64,000 nucleotides of DNA from positions 3,224,001-3,288,000 of the forward strand of contig NZ_CP016210.1 of NCBI RefSeq assembly GCF_001682385.1. The letters run 5' to 3'. Below, in pieces: positions 17,187 through 25,980 of the stretch. This DNA is from Azoarcus olearius. Lineage in GTDB: Bacteria; Pseudomonadota; Gammaproteobacteria; Burkholderiales; Rhodocyclaceae. Every line of letters starts with the position of its first letter. Within the stretch, counting starts at the first letter, position 1. The notes beneath the pieces were generated by a model. That model worked only from the letters and a program-made list of their open reading frames with translations, was not told the DNA's origin and searched no databases. The translations under genes and the position numbers were made by a program.

Positions 17187-19253
17187 ATGACCGCTGCCGC
17201 CAATCCGCTGCTGGACTTCTCAGGCCTGCCCCGCTTCGATGCCGTCCGTCCCGAACACGTCGCGCCCGCCATTCGCAGCCTGCTCGACGAATACCGCGCG
17301 CTGATCGAGCGCCTGACCGCCGACCCCGCCGCACCCACCTGGGACAGCTTTGTCGCGCCGATGACCGAAACCGGCGAACGCATGGGGCGCGCTTGGGGCG
17401 TGGTCGGCCACCTGCACAGCGTGATGGACGTGCCGGAGTGGCGCGAGGCCTACAACGCGATGCTGCCGGAGGTCTCGCGCTTCTACGCCGAGGTCGGCCA
17501 GAACCTGGCGCTGTTCCACAAATACAAGGCACTGCGCGACAGCGCCGAATACGCCACGCTGTCGCCGGCGCGCCGCCGCATCCTGGACAACGAAGTGCGC
17601 GACTTCCGCCTGTCCGGCGCGGAACTGCCGGACGAGGTCAAGCCGCGCTTCCAGGCCATCCAGGAAGAACTCTCGCAGCTGGGCGCCAAGTTCTCCGAGA
17701 ACCTGCTCGACTCCACCAATGCCCACGCGGAGTGGATCACCGACGAGGCCGCACTGGCCGGCATTCCGGAAGATGCGCGCGCTGCGGCACGCGCCGCCGC
17801 CGAGAAGGACGGCAAGCCGGGCTGGAAATTCACGCTGCACATGCCGTCCTACCTGCCGGTGCTGCAATACGCCGACAACCGCGAACTGCGCGAACGCATG
17901 TACCGCGCCTATGCCACCCGCGCGTCCGAACAGGGCAAGCCCGAATGGGACAACGGTCCGCTGATCGGCAAGATCCTCGCGCTGCGCGAGGAGGAATCCC
18001 GCCTGCTCGGCTACAACAGCTTCGCCGAGGTGTCGCTGGTACCCAAGATGGCCGACACGCCGGCGCAGGTGCTCGGTTTCCTGCGCGAACTCGCCGCCAA
18101 GGCCAAGCCTTTTGCCGAACGCGACCTCGCCGAACTCAAGGCCTTTGCTGCCGAAGAACTCGGCCTGGATGACCTGCAGCCGTGGGACGCGTCGTGGGTG
18201 TCGGAAAAGCTGCGCCAGAAGCGCTACGACTATTCCGACCAGGAGGTGAAGCAATACTTTCCCGAACCCAAGGTGCTCGACGGCCTGTTCGGCGTGGTGC
18301 GCCGGCTCTACGGCGTGGACATCCTGCCCGACGAGGCGCCGCGCTGGGACGCGGACGTGCGCTTCTTCCGCATCGAGAAGGAAGGCGACGTCGTCGGCCA
18401 CTTCTACCTCGACCTGCACGCGCGCGAAACCAAGCGCGGCGGTGCCTGGATGGACTCCGCGCGCAGCCGCCATGTCACCGTCAGCGGCACCGAAACCCCG
18501 GTGGCCTACCTGGTGTGCAACTTCCCCGGCCCGGTCAACGGCAAGCCCGCTACCTTCACCCATGACGACGTGCTCACGCTGTTCCACGAGACCGGCCACG
18601 GCCTGCACCACCTGCTCACCCGGGTGGACGAACTCGCGGTGTCCGGCATCCACGGCGTCGAATGGGATGCGGTGGAACTGCCCAGCCAGTTCATGGAGAA
18701 CTTCTGCTGGGAATGGGACGTGCTGCAGGGCATGACCGCTCATGCCGAAACCGGCGAACCGCTGCCGCGCGCGCTCTACGACAAGATGATCGCCGCCAAG
18801 AACTTCCAGAGCGGCATGCAGATGGTGCGCCAGCTGGAGTTCTCGATGTTCGACCTGCGCCTGCACGGCGAGGTGGAAGCCAATGGCCAGCCGGTCAGCA
18901 TGGAGCGCGTGCTCGACCTGCTCGGCGAAGTGCGGCGCGAGGTGGCGGTGCTGATTCCGCCCGCCTGGCACCGCTTCCCCAACAGCTTCTCGCACATCTT
19001 CGCCGGCGGCTACGCGGCGGGCTATTACAGCTACAAGTGGGCGGAGGTGCTGTCGGCCGACGCCTTCGAAGCCTTCGAGGAAGCCGGCGCCGGCAAGGGC
19101 AGCCTGCTCGACCCGGAAACCGGCGCGCGCTTCTGGCGCGAGATCCTCGCGGTCGGCGGCAGCCGCCCGGCGATCGAATCCTTCAAGGCCTTCCGCGGCC
19201 GTGAGCCCCGGGTCGACGCGCTGCTGCGCCACAACGGCATGGTGAGCGCATGA
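17187..19253 (+). CDS. prlC: Oligopeptidase A, M3 zinc metallopeptidase
   Basis: A 688-residue cytosolic peptidase of the thimet/oligopeptidase A family, which degrades short peptides including cleaved signal peptides. The zinc motif HETGHGLHH is near residue 465, with the glutamate ligand in the following helix (GVEWDAVELPSQFMENFCWE). The C-terminal motif FAGGYAAGYYSYKWAEVLSAD is typical. The ATG at 17187 gives the usual length. The stop overlaps the next start by 4 bases (ATGA), so the glutaredoxin-like gene is co-translated. Confidence 0.95.
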   Translation: MTAAANPLLDFSGLPRFDAVRPEHVAPAIRSLLDEYRALIERLTADPAAPTWDSFVAPMTETGERMGRAWGVVGHLHSVMDVPEWREAYNAMLPEVSRFYAEVGQNLALFHKYKALRDSAEYATLSPARRRILDNEVRDFRLSGAELPDEVKPRFQAIQEELSQLGAKFSENLLDSTNAHAEWITDEAALAGIPEDARAAARAAAEKDGKPGWKFTLHMPSYLPVLQYADNRELRERMYRAYATRASEQGKPEWDNGPLIGKILALREEESRLLGYNSFAEVSLVPKMADTPAQVLGFLRELAAKAKPFAERDLAELKAFAAEELGLDDLQPWDASWVSEKLRQKRYDYSDQEVKQYFPEPKVLDGLFGVVRRLYGVDILPDEAPRWDADVRFFRIEKEGDVVGHFYLDLHARETKRGGAWMDSARSRHVTVSGTETPVAYLVCNFPGPVNGKPATFTHDDVLTLFHETGHGLHHLLTRVDELAVSGIHGVEWDAVELPSQFMENFCWEWDVLQGMTAHAETGEPLPRALYDKMIAAKNFQSGMQMVRQLEFSMFDLRLHGEVEANGQPVSMERVLDLLGEVRREVAVLIPPAWHRFPNSFSHIFAGGYAAGYYSYKWAEVLSADAFEAFEEAGAGKGSLLDPETGARFWREILAVGGSRPAIESFKAFRGREPRVDALLRHNGMVSA

Positions 19254-19732
19254 CGCGGCGCGCCGTCGCCCTTGCCCTGCTCGCGCTCGGCCTGACGGCC
19301 GGCGCGCAGGCACAGACCACCTACCGCTGGGTGGACGAGCACGGCCGGGTGCAGTACTCCGACCAGCCGCCCCCGCCCTCGGTCAAGCGGGTCGACGAAA
19401 AGCGTTTTCGCAGCGACGCGGCGCAGACGGTGGACTCCTACGGCGTACGCAGGGCGGCCGAGTCCTTTCCGGTCACGCTCTACACCTCGGACAACTGCAC
19501 CGACCTCTGCGCCCGGGCGCGCGCCTTCCTGGCCGAGCGCGGCGTGCCCTATACCGAGATGAAGATCGCCACCGAGGCGGACATCAACGCCTACCGCGAC
19601 CGCTTCGGCACCCCGGACGAAGTGCCGGCGATCACCGTCGGCGCAGTCGCGATCAAGCGTTTCGAACCCGGCGGATGGACGCGCGCGCTCGACAACGCCG
19701 GCTACCCCAAAACGCCGATGCCGCGACAGTAA
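19250..19732 (+). CDS. DUF4124 and glutaredoxin-like periplasmic protein
   Basis: A 160-residue protein with a signal peptide ending near AGAQAQ. A DUF4124 segment follows at residues 23-50 (TYRWVDEHGRVQYSDQPPP). A glutaredoxin-fold domain spans about residues 73-155 (VTLYTSDNCTDLCARARAFL, then EVPAITVGAVAIKRFEPGG). The two active-site cysteines are spaced CTDLC, three residues apart instead of the usual two. It is exported, so a role in periplasmic thiol chemistry is likely but unproven. It overlaps the prlC stop by 4 bases. Confidence 0.85.
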   Translation: MTRRAVALALLALGLTAGAQAQTTYRWVDEHGRVQYSDQPPPPSVKRVDEKRFRSDAAQTVDSYGVRRAAESFPVTLYTSDNCTDLCARARAFLAERGVPYTEMKIATEADINAYRDRFGTPDEVPAITVGAVAIKRFEPGGWTRALDNAGYPKTPMPRQ

Positions 19733-19751
19733 GCCGCCGCCGCGGGGCCGG

Positions 19752-22700
19752 TCAGCGCGGCATCATCCGCACCCGGCCCAGCTCGGCCAGCGGCCGCGGC
19801 ATGCCCACGTGGTAACCCTGGGCATAGTCGATGCCGATTTCCTCCAGCGCACGCAGGATGGCCTCGTCCTCCACGAACTCCGCCACCGTGGCCAGCCCCA
19901 TCGTGTGGCCGATGGTGTTGATCGCCTCCACCATCGCGCGGTCCGACGGATCGCTGACGATGTCGCGGATGAAGCTGCCGTCGATCTTCAGGTAATCCAC
20001 CGGCAGGTTCTTGAGGTAGGCAAACGACGACAGCCCGCTGCCGAAGTCGTCGAGCGCAAACGCACAGCCCAACCGCTTCACCTCGCCGATGAAGCTCACC
20101 ACCCGCGACAGGTTGGCGACCGCCGAACTCTCGGTGATCTCGAAGCAGATCGCCCCCGCCGGCAGCGCCGCGCGCGCCAGCCGCGCCCGGATGTCCTCCA
20201 GCAGGCGCTCGTCGTTGAGCGAGTTGCCGGACAGGTTGATGCACCAGGTCGCGTCCACGCGGCCGCACTGACGATAGGTGTCGCTGACCCACGCGAGCAC
20301 GTTGCGGAACACCCAATCGTCGATGCGCGGCATCAGGTTGTAGCGCTCGGCGGCCGGGATGAAACTGCCCGGGCTGACGATGCGGCCCTCCTCTTCCAGC
20401 CGCACCAGGATCTCGTAATGGATCGCCCGCCCCGGCTCCAGCGGCACGATGGGCTGCGCGTAGAGGCGCAGGCGGTCGCCTTCGAGCGCATCGTGCAGAC
20501 GGGACACCCACTGCATCTGGCCATGCTGCTCCATCAGCAGGTCGTCGTCGGGGCGATAGACGTGCACCCGGTTGCGGCCGCCCTCCTTGGCCGCGTAGCA
20601 AGCCGCATCCGCCGCGGACAGCAAGCGGCCCATGTGCAGGTCGTTGCCCGCAACCGGCACCAGGCCGATGCTGACGCCGATCGCGAACACCTTGCCCTCC
20701 CACGCGAAGCGGAAGTCACGGATCGCCTCGCGCAGGCCTTCGGCCATCTCGGTCGCCTTCTCCACCGGGCAGTTGAAGAAGATCACGCCGAACTCGTCGC
20801 CGCCCAGCCGCGCGAGCAGGTCTGCGCTGCGCAAGCGCCCCGACAGCAGCGCGGTGACCTGGCGCAACAGCTCGTCGCCGGCGACATGGCCGCAGGTGTC
20901 GTTGACCACCTTGAACTGGTCGAGGTCGAGATAGCACAGCACATGACTGACGCCGCGCGCAGGGGGCCGCTCGATAAGCTCGCCCAGCCGGCGCTCGAAC
21001 TCGCGCCGGTTGGGCACGCCGGTGAGTGCGTCCTGGCTGGCCTGCAGCGTCAGCTCGCGGGTGAGCTGCAGCGTCACCGTGACGTCGTGGAACACCAGCA
21101 CCACGCCCATCAGGTAGCCCAGCCGGTTGCGGATCGGCGCCGCGGTGTCCTGCACCGGCACGCGCTCGCCGTCGCGCCGCAGCAGCAGGCCGTGTTCGCT
21201 GCGGCGGATCTCGCGGCCGTGCGCCAGTACCGTGCGCACCGGGTTCTCCAGCACCGCGCCGGTGCCCTCGTCTTCGAGCCGGTAGATCGCCGCGATGTTG
21301 TGGCCGCGCGCCTCCTCGCTGGTCCAGCCGGTCAGCTGCTCCGCGGTGGGATTGAGGTATTGCACCAGCCCGGCCTCGTCCGTGGTGATCACGCCGTCGC
21401 CGATCGAGGCCAGCGTCACCTGCGCCAGATCGCGCTCGCGCTGCAACTGCTCTTCCATCGAGCGGCGATCGGTCACATCGCGCACCAGCCCGGTAAACAG
21501 CAACTCCCCGGCGTGCGCGCTCTCGCTCACCGAGACCTCCAGCACGCGGGGCGGCGCGCCGCGCCGGTGCAGGCGCAGTTCGGTCTTGTCGCCCGCCACC
21601 ATCAGTCTGCGCAGCTGGTGCTCGGGCACCACCTGGCCGTCGCCAAGCAGGCGTGAAATCGGCAGCCCGATCGCCTGCCCCGCCGCCACGCCGAAGAGCT
21701 TCTCGGCGCCGGGATTGAGGCTGCGCAGCAGTCCTTCGCGGTTGAAGGTGATGATGCCGTCGCGCACGTCACGGATGATGTTGCGGGTCTGCGCCACCGC
21801 GCGCTCCAGCGCATCCATCACCCGGTTGTAGCTGGCAGCGATCTGGCCGACTTCGGTGAAGGGTTCGACCGGCACCCGCACCGCGAGCTGGCCGGTGCGC
21901 TCCTGCACCTCCATCGCCTCCAGCAGGTCGAGCAGCTCGGTGCGGGCACCGTGCTCGGACACGTTGAGCCCGAGCGTCTCGTGCTCCGGCGTCACCCGCA
22001 GCGGCAACAGGCGGTCGAGGCATTTCAGCAGCAGCCAGGCCACGCCGAACGACCAGGTGCCGCAGGCGACGACACCGACGAACTGGACGAAGAACTGCTC
22101 GCCCGCGCCCAGCCCGGTCCCCAAGGCCGCCGGATCGCCGAACAGGGCCACCGCCAGCGTGCCCCACACCCCCGCGGCCAGGTGGGCCGGGATCGCCCCC
22201 ACCGCGTCGTCGATGCGCCGGTGCAGCAGCCACTCGTTGCACAGGATCATCACCAGCGCACCGCCCCCGCCGACCAGCAGCGCTTCGGCCGCGCTGAAGG
22301 CATGGGCGCCCGCGGTGACCGCGACCAGGCCGGCGATGGTGCCGTTGAGCGTCTGCACCACGTCGGCGTAGCCGCGCATCCACCAGCTTGCGGCCAGTGC
22401 GGCAAGCACGCCCGCCACCGCCCCCAGCAAGGTATTGACCAGCACCCCCGGCACACGCGCATCCAGCGCGAGCGTGCTGCCGCCGTTGAAACCGAACCAG
22501 CCGAACAGCAGCAGCATCGCCCCCAGCATCGACAGCGGCAGGTTGCCGCCCGAAATCGGCTGCACCCCGCCTGCATCGAAACGCCCCCGGCGCGGCCCGA
22601 TGATCAGCACCGCGGCGAGCGACACCCAGCCGCCCACGCTGTGCACCGCGGTCGAGCCGGCAAAATCGACGAAGCCTATCGCGGCCAGCCAGCCCGGCGC

Positions 22701-23141
22701 ACCGCCGAGGCCTCCGCCCCAGGCCCAGTGGCCGAACACCGGGTAGATCAGCCCGCCGACCAGCGCCGCCACCGCGAGATAGGCGGCGAAGCGCATGCGC
22801 TCCGCCACCGCGCCCGAGACGATCGTGGCCGCGGTGGAGCAGAACACCGCCTGGAACAGGAAGAAGGCCGCGAGCGCGCCCGGCGCGCCCTGCCCGACCG
22901 GGGCCATGAAACGATCAGTGCCGATCAGGCCCGCGGCGGAAGCCCCGAACATCAGCCCGAAGCCGAACAGCCAGTACAGCGCCACGGCGACGGCGAAGTC
23001 GACCAGGTTCTTGAGCGCCACGTTCACCGCGTTCTTGCTGCGGGTCAGGCCCGACTCCAGGCACAGGAAGCCCGCCTGCATCAGGAACACCAGCCCTGAA
23101 CACAGGACGACCCAGAGGATGTCGATATCGGCTGCGTGCAT
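19752..23141 (-). CDS. Ammonium transporter-PAS-PAS-GGDEF-EAL fusion
   Basis: A 1129-residue sensor-type fusion. Residues 1-390 are a full Amt/Rh ammonium channel with eleven likely helices. Asp159 (VDFAGS), His167 (TAVHSVGG) and His320 (IPAHLAAG) match the AmtB conduction residues, as do the Phe gate segments (FQAVFCST, GWFGFNGGS). A HAMP-like linker (415-450), two PAS domains (450-690), GGDEF (about 705-860) and EAL (about 880-1120) follow. GGDEF has RLGGDEF and an upstream RSAD inhibition site. EAL has EILVRL, DDFGSG and KIDGSF, so both look active. The ATG at 23141 was preferred to an upstream TTG. It is monocistronic with no glnK nearby. It probably couples external ammonium to c-di-GMP turnover. 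Confidence 0.95.
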   Translation of the reverse strand: MHAADIDILWVVLCSGLVFLMQAGFLCLESGLTRSKNAVNVALKNLVDFAVAVALYWLFGFGLMFGASAAGLIGTDRFMAPVGQGAPGALAAFFLFQAVFCSTAATIVSGAVAERMRFAAYLAVAALVGGLIYPVFGHWAWGGGLGGAPGWLAAIGFVDFAGSTAVHSVGGWVSLAAVLIIGPRRGRFDAGGVQPISGGNLPLSMLGAMLLLFGWFGFNGGSTLALDARVPGVLVNTLLGAVAGVLAALAASWWMRGYADVVQTLNGTIAGLVAVTAGAHAFSAAEALLVGGGGALVMILCNEWLLHRRIDDAVGAIPAHLAAGVWGTLAVALFGDPAALGTGLGAGEQFFVQFVGVVACGTWSFGVAWLLLKCLDRLLPLRVTPEHETLGLNVSEHGARTELLDLLEAMEVQERTGQLAVRVPVEPFTEVGQIAASYNRVMDALERAVAQTRNIIRDVRDGIITFNREGLLRSLNPGAEKLFGVAAGQAIGLPISRLLGDGQVVPEHQLRRLMVAGDKTELRLHRRGAPPRVLEVSVSESAHAGELLFTGLVRDVTDRRSMEEQLQRERDLAQVTLASIGDGVITTDEAGLVQYLNPTAEQLTGWTSEEARGHNIAAIYRLEDEGTGAVLENPVRTVLAHGREIRRSEHGLLLRRDGERVPVQDTAAPIRNRLGYLMGVVLVFHDVTVTLQLTRELTLQASQDALTGVPNRREFERRLGELIERPPARGVSHVLCYLDLDQFKVVNDTCGHVAGDELLRQVTALLSGRLRSADLLARLGGDEFGVIFFNCPVEKATEMAEGLREAIRDFRFAWEGKVFAIGVSIGLVPVAGNDLHMGRLLSAADAACYAAKEGGRNRVHVYRPDDDLLMEQHGQMQWVSRLHDALEGDRLRLYAQPIVPLEPGRAIHYEILVRLEEEGRIVSPGSFIPAAERYNLMPRIDDWVFRNVLAWVSDTYRQCGRVDATWCINLSGNSLNDERLLEDIRARLARAALPAGAICFEITESSAVANLSRVVSFIGEVKRLGCAFALDDFGSGLSSFAYLKNLPVDYLKIDGSFIRDIVSDPSDRAMVEAINTIGHTMGLATVAEFVEDEAILRALEEIGIDYAQGYHVGMPRPLAELGRVRMMPR

Positions 23142-23478
23142 GCGACGACCCGTCAATCCGGCGGCGGCGCCTTCCGCCCCAAAGCGGAAGCGCCCGCACG
23201 ACGCATCGCACCAGCAGCGTGCATCGTCGGCGCAAATCGGGCGTTCCGCGCAGATGCAAGGATGGGAAGCAAGATCGGCGCCACTTTGCTGCAGCGCAGC
23301 GAACCCCGGTCGGACTCCAGCCGCGGCGGGTTCCTGCCCGCCACTTCACGGCACCCGCCCGGTCGCTGCCCGGCGCACGGAGCGGCCGCGGGTTGCGCTA
23401 CTATCCGGGCCATTCCGGAATCCGCCGCCCGGGGCCGCCCGCCCAGGCGCGGCGGCCCGCCCTCGATCGGAACCCCTG
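23142..23478. other. Divergent intergenic region, Amt fusion/xth
   Basis: A 337-base gap without a gene. A hairpin at 23166-23194 (GGCGCCTTCCGC and GCGGAAGCGCC around CCCAAA, one bulge) lies 25 bases upstream of the Amt fusion start, in its leader. A TACTAT box at 23399-23404 is the likely -10 of the exonuclease gene. Nothing else was recognised. Confidence 0.5.
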
Positions 23479-24240
23479 ATGAAAATCGCTACCTGGAACG
23501 TCAACTCCCTCAAGGTCCGCCTGCCCCACGTCCTCGACTGGCTGGCGGCGAACCAGCCCGATGCGCTCTGCCTGCAGGAGCTGAAGCTCGAAGACAAGGG
23601 CTTTCCGGTCGCCGAACTGCAGACCGCGGGCTACAACGCCGTCTTCAACGGCCAGAAGACCTATAACGGCGTCGCCATCCTCAGCCCGCACCCGCTGGAA
23701 GACGTGGTGCGCGACATCCCCGGCTTTTCGGACGAACAGAAGCGCATCATCGCGGCCACGGTGAACGGCGTGCGCATCGTCTGCGGCTACTTTCCCAACG
23801 GCCAGGCGGTGGGCTCGGACAAGTTCGAATACAAGCTGCGCTGGCTGGGGGCGCTGACCGAATGGCTGCGCGCGGAACTCACGGCGCATCCGCGGCTGGT
23901 GCTGGGGGGCGACTTCAACATCGCCCCGGAAGACCGCGACGCGCACCCCGACTGGAAGGACGAGATCCACGTCTCGGCGCCGGAGCGCGCCGCCTTCACC
24001 GCGCTGACCGCGCTCGGACTGGTCGATGCGTTCCGCCTCTACGACCAGCCGGAGCGGGCGTTCTCGTGGTGGGACTACCGCATGGGCGCATTCCGGCGCA
24101 ATTTCGGCCTGCGCATCGACCACCTGCTGGTATCGCCCGCGCTGCAGCCGGCGTGCCGGGCCTGCACGGTGGACAAGGCCCCGCGCAAGCTGGAGCGCCC
24201 GTCCGACCATGCCCCGGTCGTGCTCGACCTGGAAGTCTGA
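23479..24240 (+). CDS. xth: Exodeoxyribonuclease III (AP endonuclease)
   Basis: A 253-residue enzyme of the endonuclease/exonuclease/phosphatase fold that cuts DNA at abasic sites and removes 3' blocking groups. Motifs in order are KIATWNVNSLKVRLP, CLQELKLED with the metal-binding Glu, LGGDFNIAPEDRD and the catalytic SDHAPVVLDLE. The ATG at 23479 begins the conserved strand directly. It belongs to the ExoA/XthA group. The hydrolase gene follows after 5 bases and is probably co-transcribed. Confidence 0.95.
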   Translation: MKIATWNVNSLKVRLPHVLDWLAANQPDALCLQELKLEDKGFPVAELQTAGYNAVFNGQKTYNGVAILSPHPLEDVVRDIPGFSDEQKRIIAATVNGVRIVCGYFPNGQAVGSDKFEYKLRWLGALTEWLRAELTAHPRLVLGGDFNIAPEDRDAHPDWKDEIHVSAPERAAFTALTALGLVDAFRLYDQPERAFSWWDYRMGAFRRNFGLRIDHLLVSPALQPACRACTVDKAPRKLERPSDHAPVVLDLEV

Positions 24241-24245
24241 GCCGC

Positions 24246-24962
24246 GTGCGACAGGCGGACACCGGCGTCGTGCTCGCCCACGGTAAGTGGGACCGGCGCC
24301 CGTTCGCCATCGACGCCCTCGCGACACCGCTTGCAACGGCGGGCTACGCCAGCGCCACGCCGGAATTGCCGTGGTCGCTGCGCAGGCTGTACGACGCCTC
24401 CTTCGACACCGCGCTCGACGAACTCCACGCCGCCGTTGCGGGCCTGCGCGATGCGGGATGCAACCGTGTGCTGCTGGTCGGCCACAGCCTGGGGGCGAAC
24501 GCGGCCGTGGCCTGCGCCGCACGCGGCGCGCGGATCGACGGGCTGGTGGTGCTGGCGCCCGGCCATCTGCCCGAACGGCTGCACGCGGAAGGGGTCACCA
24601 CCGCCGCGCTGCAGGACGCGCGTGCGGCACTGGCCGCGGGCGAGCGCAGCCGTCGCGTGCTTGTCGACAGTTTCCAGGGCGTGCCGCGCCGGCTGCGCAT
24701 CGACCCGGCCCACTACCTGACTTACTTCGACCCCGCCGGCGCGGCGGTACTGCCGGCGAACTGCGCGCGGCTGCCGGAAATGCCAGTGCTGTGGATGGTG
24801 GGGCGCGCCGATCCCCACGCCACCCTCGGCCCGGCCTACGCCTACGATCGTGCGCCCCGTCATCCCCTCAGCCGCTATGTGGAGATCGGCGCCGACCACA
24901 TCGGCACCCCCGCCGCAGCCGCCCCGCTCGTGCTCGAATGGCTGCAGCGCCACTTTCACTAA
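24246..24962 (+). CDS. Alpha/beta hydrolase
   Basis: A 238-residue protein starting at GTG (24246). Strand and oxyanion loop GVVLAHGKWDRRP occur at residues 7-19. The nucleophile is in LLVGHSLGANAA near residue 80, and late Asp (WMVGRADPHA) and His (IGADHIGTP) complete a plausible triad. It has no signal peptide. Related DUF3530/dienelactone-hydrolase-like proteins lack a defined substrate. It starts 5 bases after the xth stop and ends 13 bases before the Crp/Fnr gene, suggesting one transcript. No good ribosome site precedes the GTG, so translational coupling is likely. Confidence 0.8.
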   Translation: MRQADTGVVLAHGKWDRRPFAIDALATPLATAGYASATPELPWSLRRLYDASFDTALDELHAAVAGLRDAGCNRVLLVGHSLGANAAVACAARGARIDGLVVLAPGHLPERLHAEGVTTAALQDARAALAAGERSRRVLVDSFQGVPRRLRIDPAHYLTYFDPAGAAVLPANCARLPEMPVLWMVGRADPHATLGPAYAYDRAPRHPLSRYVEIGADHIGTPAAAAPLVLEWLQRHFH

Positions 24963-24975
24963 GACGGCGACCGCG

Positions 24976-25662
24976 ATGAACGACAGCCCCAGACTCGAAG
25001 CCCGCTACCCGGTGATCGCTGCCCTCTCACCTGCTGCGCACGCCCGGCTGGCGGCGTCCGCGCGCTGGATGGACGTGCCCGCCGGCGCGGTGCTGTTCGA
25101 CGAACGTCAGGCCTGCGAAGGCTTTCCCTTTGTCATCGAGGGTTCGGTGCGGGTGGTGAAATGCGCCCCCAACGGACGCGAGCTGCCGCTGTATCGGGTC
25201 AGTGCGGGCGAAACCTGCATCATCTCGTCCTCCTGCCTGCTCGGGCACGAGGACTACAACGCGCGCGGCGTCGCGGAAACCCCGACCCGCCTGATGCTGC
25301 TGCCGAAGCCGGTATTCGACGAACTGCTCGCCGACCCGGCCTTCCGGCATTTCGTGTTCCATCTGTTCGCCGAGCGGATCGCCGACCTGATGCAGTTGAT
25401 CGAGGAAGTGGCCTTCCATCGGCTCGACCAGCGCCTTGCCGCGCTGTTGCTGGGCAAGGGCCGCACGCTGCATGTGACGCACCAGCACCTCGCGGACGAA
25501 CTGGGCAGCGTGCGCGAGATCGTCAGCCGCCTGCTGAAGGGCTTCGCCGCGCAGGGGCTGGTGAGGCTGGCGCGCGAACAGATCGAGGTTCTGGACCCGG
25601 CGCGCCTGCGCCAACTGGCGGCCGGCGAGGAGCGCGGCGGCCCCACACCGCCCGCTGTGTAA
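24976..25662 (+). CDS. Crp/Fnr family transcriptional regulator
   Basis: A 228-residue regulator. An N-terminal cyclic-nucleotide-binding-type domain (residues 15-130) is followed by a dimerisation helix and a C-terminal winged helix containing VTHQHLADELGSVREIVSRL. The arginine/serine ligands of cAMP-binding CRP are not evident. Several cysteines are present (QACEGF, VKCAPN, ETCIISSSCLLG), but no Fnr-type N-terminal cluster, so thiol or other sensing is possible. A perfect palindrome (25658-25673) overlaps its stop codon and precedes the DUF2892 gene, which is its probable target. Confidence 0.9.
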   Translation: MNDSPRLEARYPVIAALSPAAHARLAASARWMDVPAGAVLFDERQACEGFPFVIEGSVRVVKCAPNGRELPLYRVSAGETCIISSSCLLGHEDYNARGVAETPTRLMLLPKPVFDELLADPAFRHFVFHLFAERIADLMQLIEEVAFHRLDQRLAALLLGKGRTLHVTHQHLADELGSVREIVSRLLKGFAAQGLVRLAREQIEVLDPARLRQLAAGEERGGPTPPAV

Positions 25663-25673
25663 CCGAGGTTACA
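25658..25673. promoter_or_regulatory. Palindrome, predicted Crp/Fnr-type operator
   Basis: TGTAACC GA GGTTACA: perfect 7-base arms around two bases. It overlaps the end of the regulator gene and lies 58 bases before the DUF2892 start. The half-site TGTAAC differs from CRP (TGTGA) and FNR (TTGAT) but has the same outer TGT/ACA symmetry. Confidence 0.6.
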
Positions 25674-25730
25674 GACGCCGCCCCGTCGTCCCTGCTGCAA
25701 TGGCGCCACCTGTTATCGAAGGAGAACGCC

Positions 25731-25922
25731 ATGAAAGCCAACGTCGGTGGTATCGACAAGATCCTGCGCATCCTCGCAGGCCTCGCACTCGTCGCCTGGG
25801 CCGCGCTCGGTGGTCCGGTGTGGGCGTGGATCGGCATCGTTCCGCTCGCCACCGGGTTGATGGGGTGGTGCCCGCTGTATCCGCTGCTGGGCATCAGCAC
25901 CTGCCCGCTGAAGAAGTCCTGA
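25731..25922 (+). CDS. DUF2892 small membrane protein
   Basis: A 63-residue protein: the start MKANVGGIDKILRILAG, two hydrophobic helices (LALVAWAALGGPVWAWIGI and a shorter one) and the end LYPLLGISTCPLKKS. This is the DUF2892 (YgaP membrane-part) family, often found beside rhodaneses and sulfur genes. The two cysteines (GWCPLY, STCPL) are conserved family features. An AAGGAG lies before the ATG. The palindrome upstream suggests control by the adjacent Crp/Fnr protein. Its function is unknown. Confidence 0.9.
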   Translation: MKANVGGIDKILRILAGLALVAWAALGGPVWAWIGIVPLATGLMGWCPLYPLLGISTCPLKKS

Positions 25923-25980
25923 GCCTTACCCGCAGCAACACGGCCGGCACCCGCGCAAGCGGCTGCCGGCCGCGCGTTCA

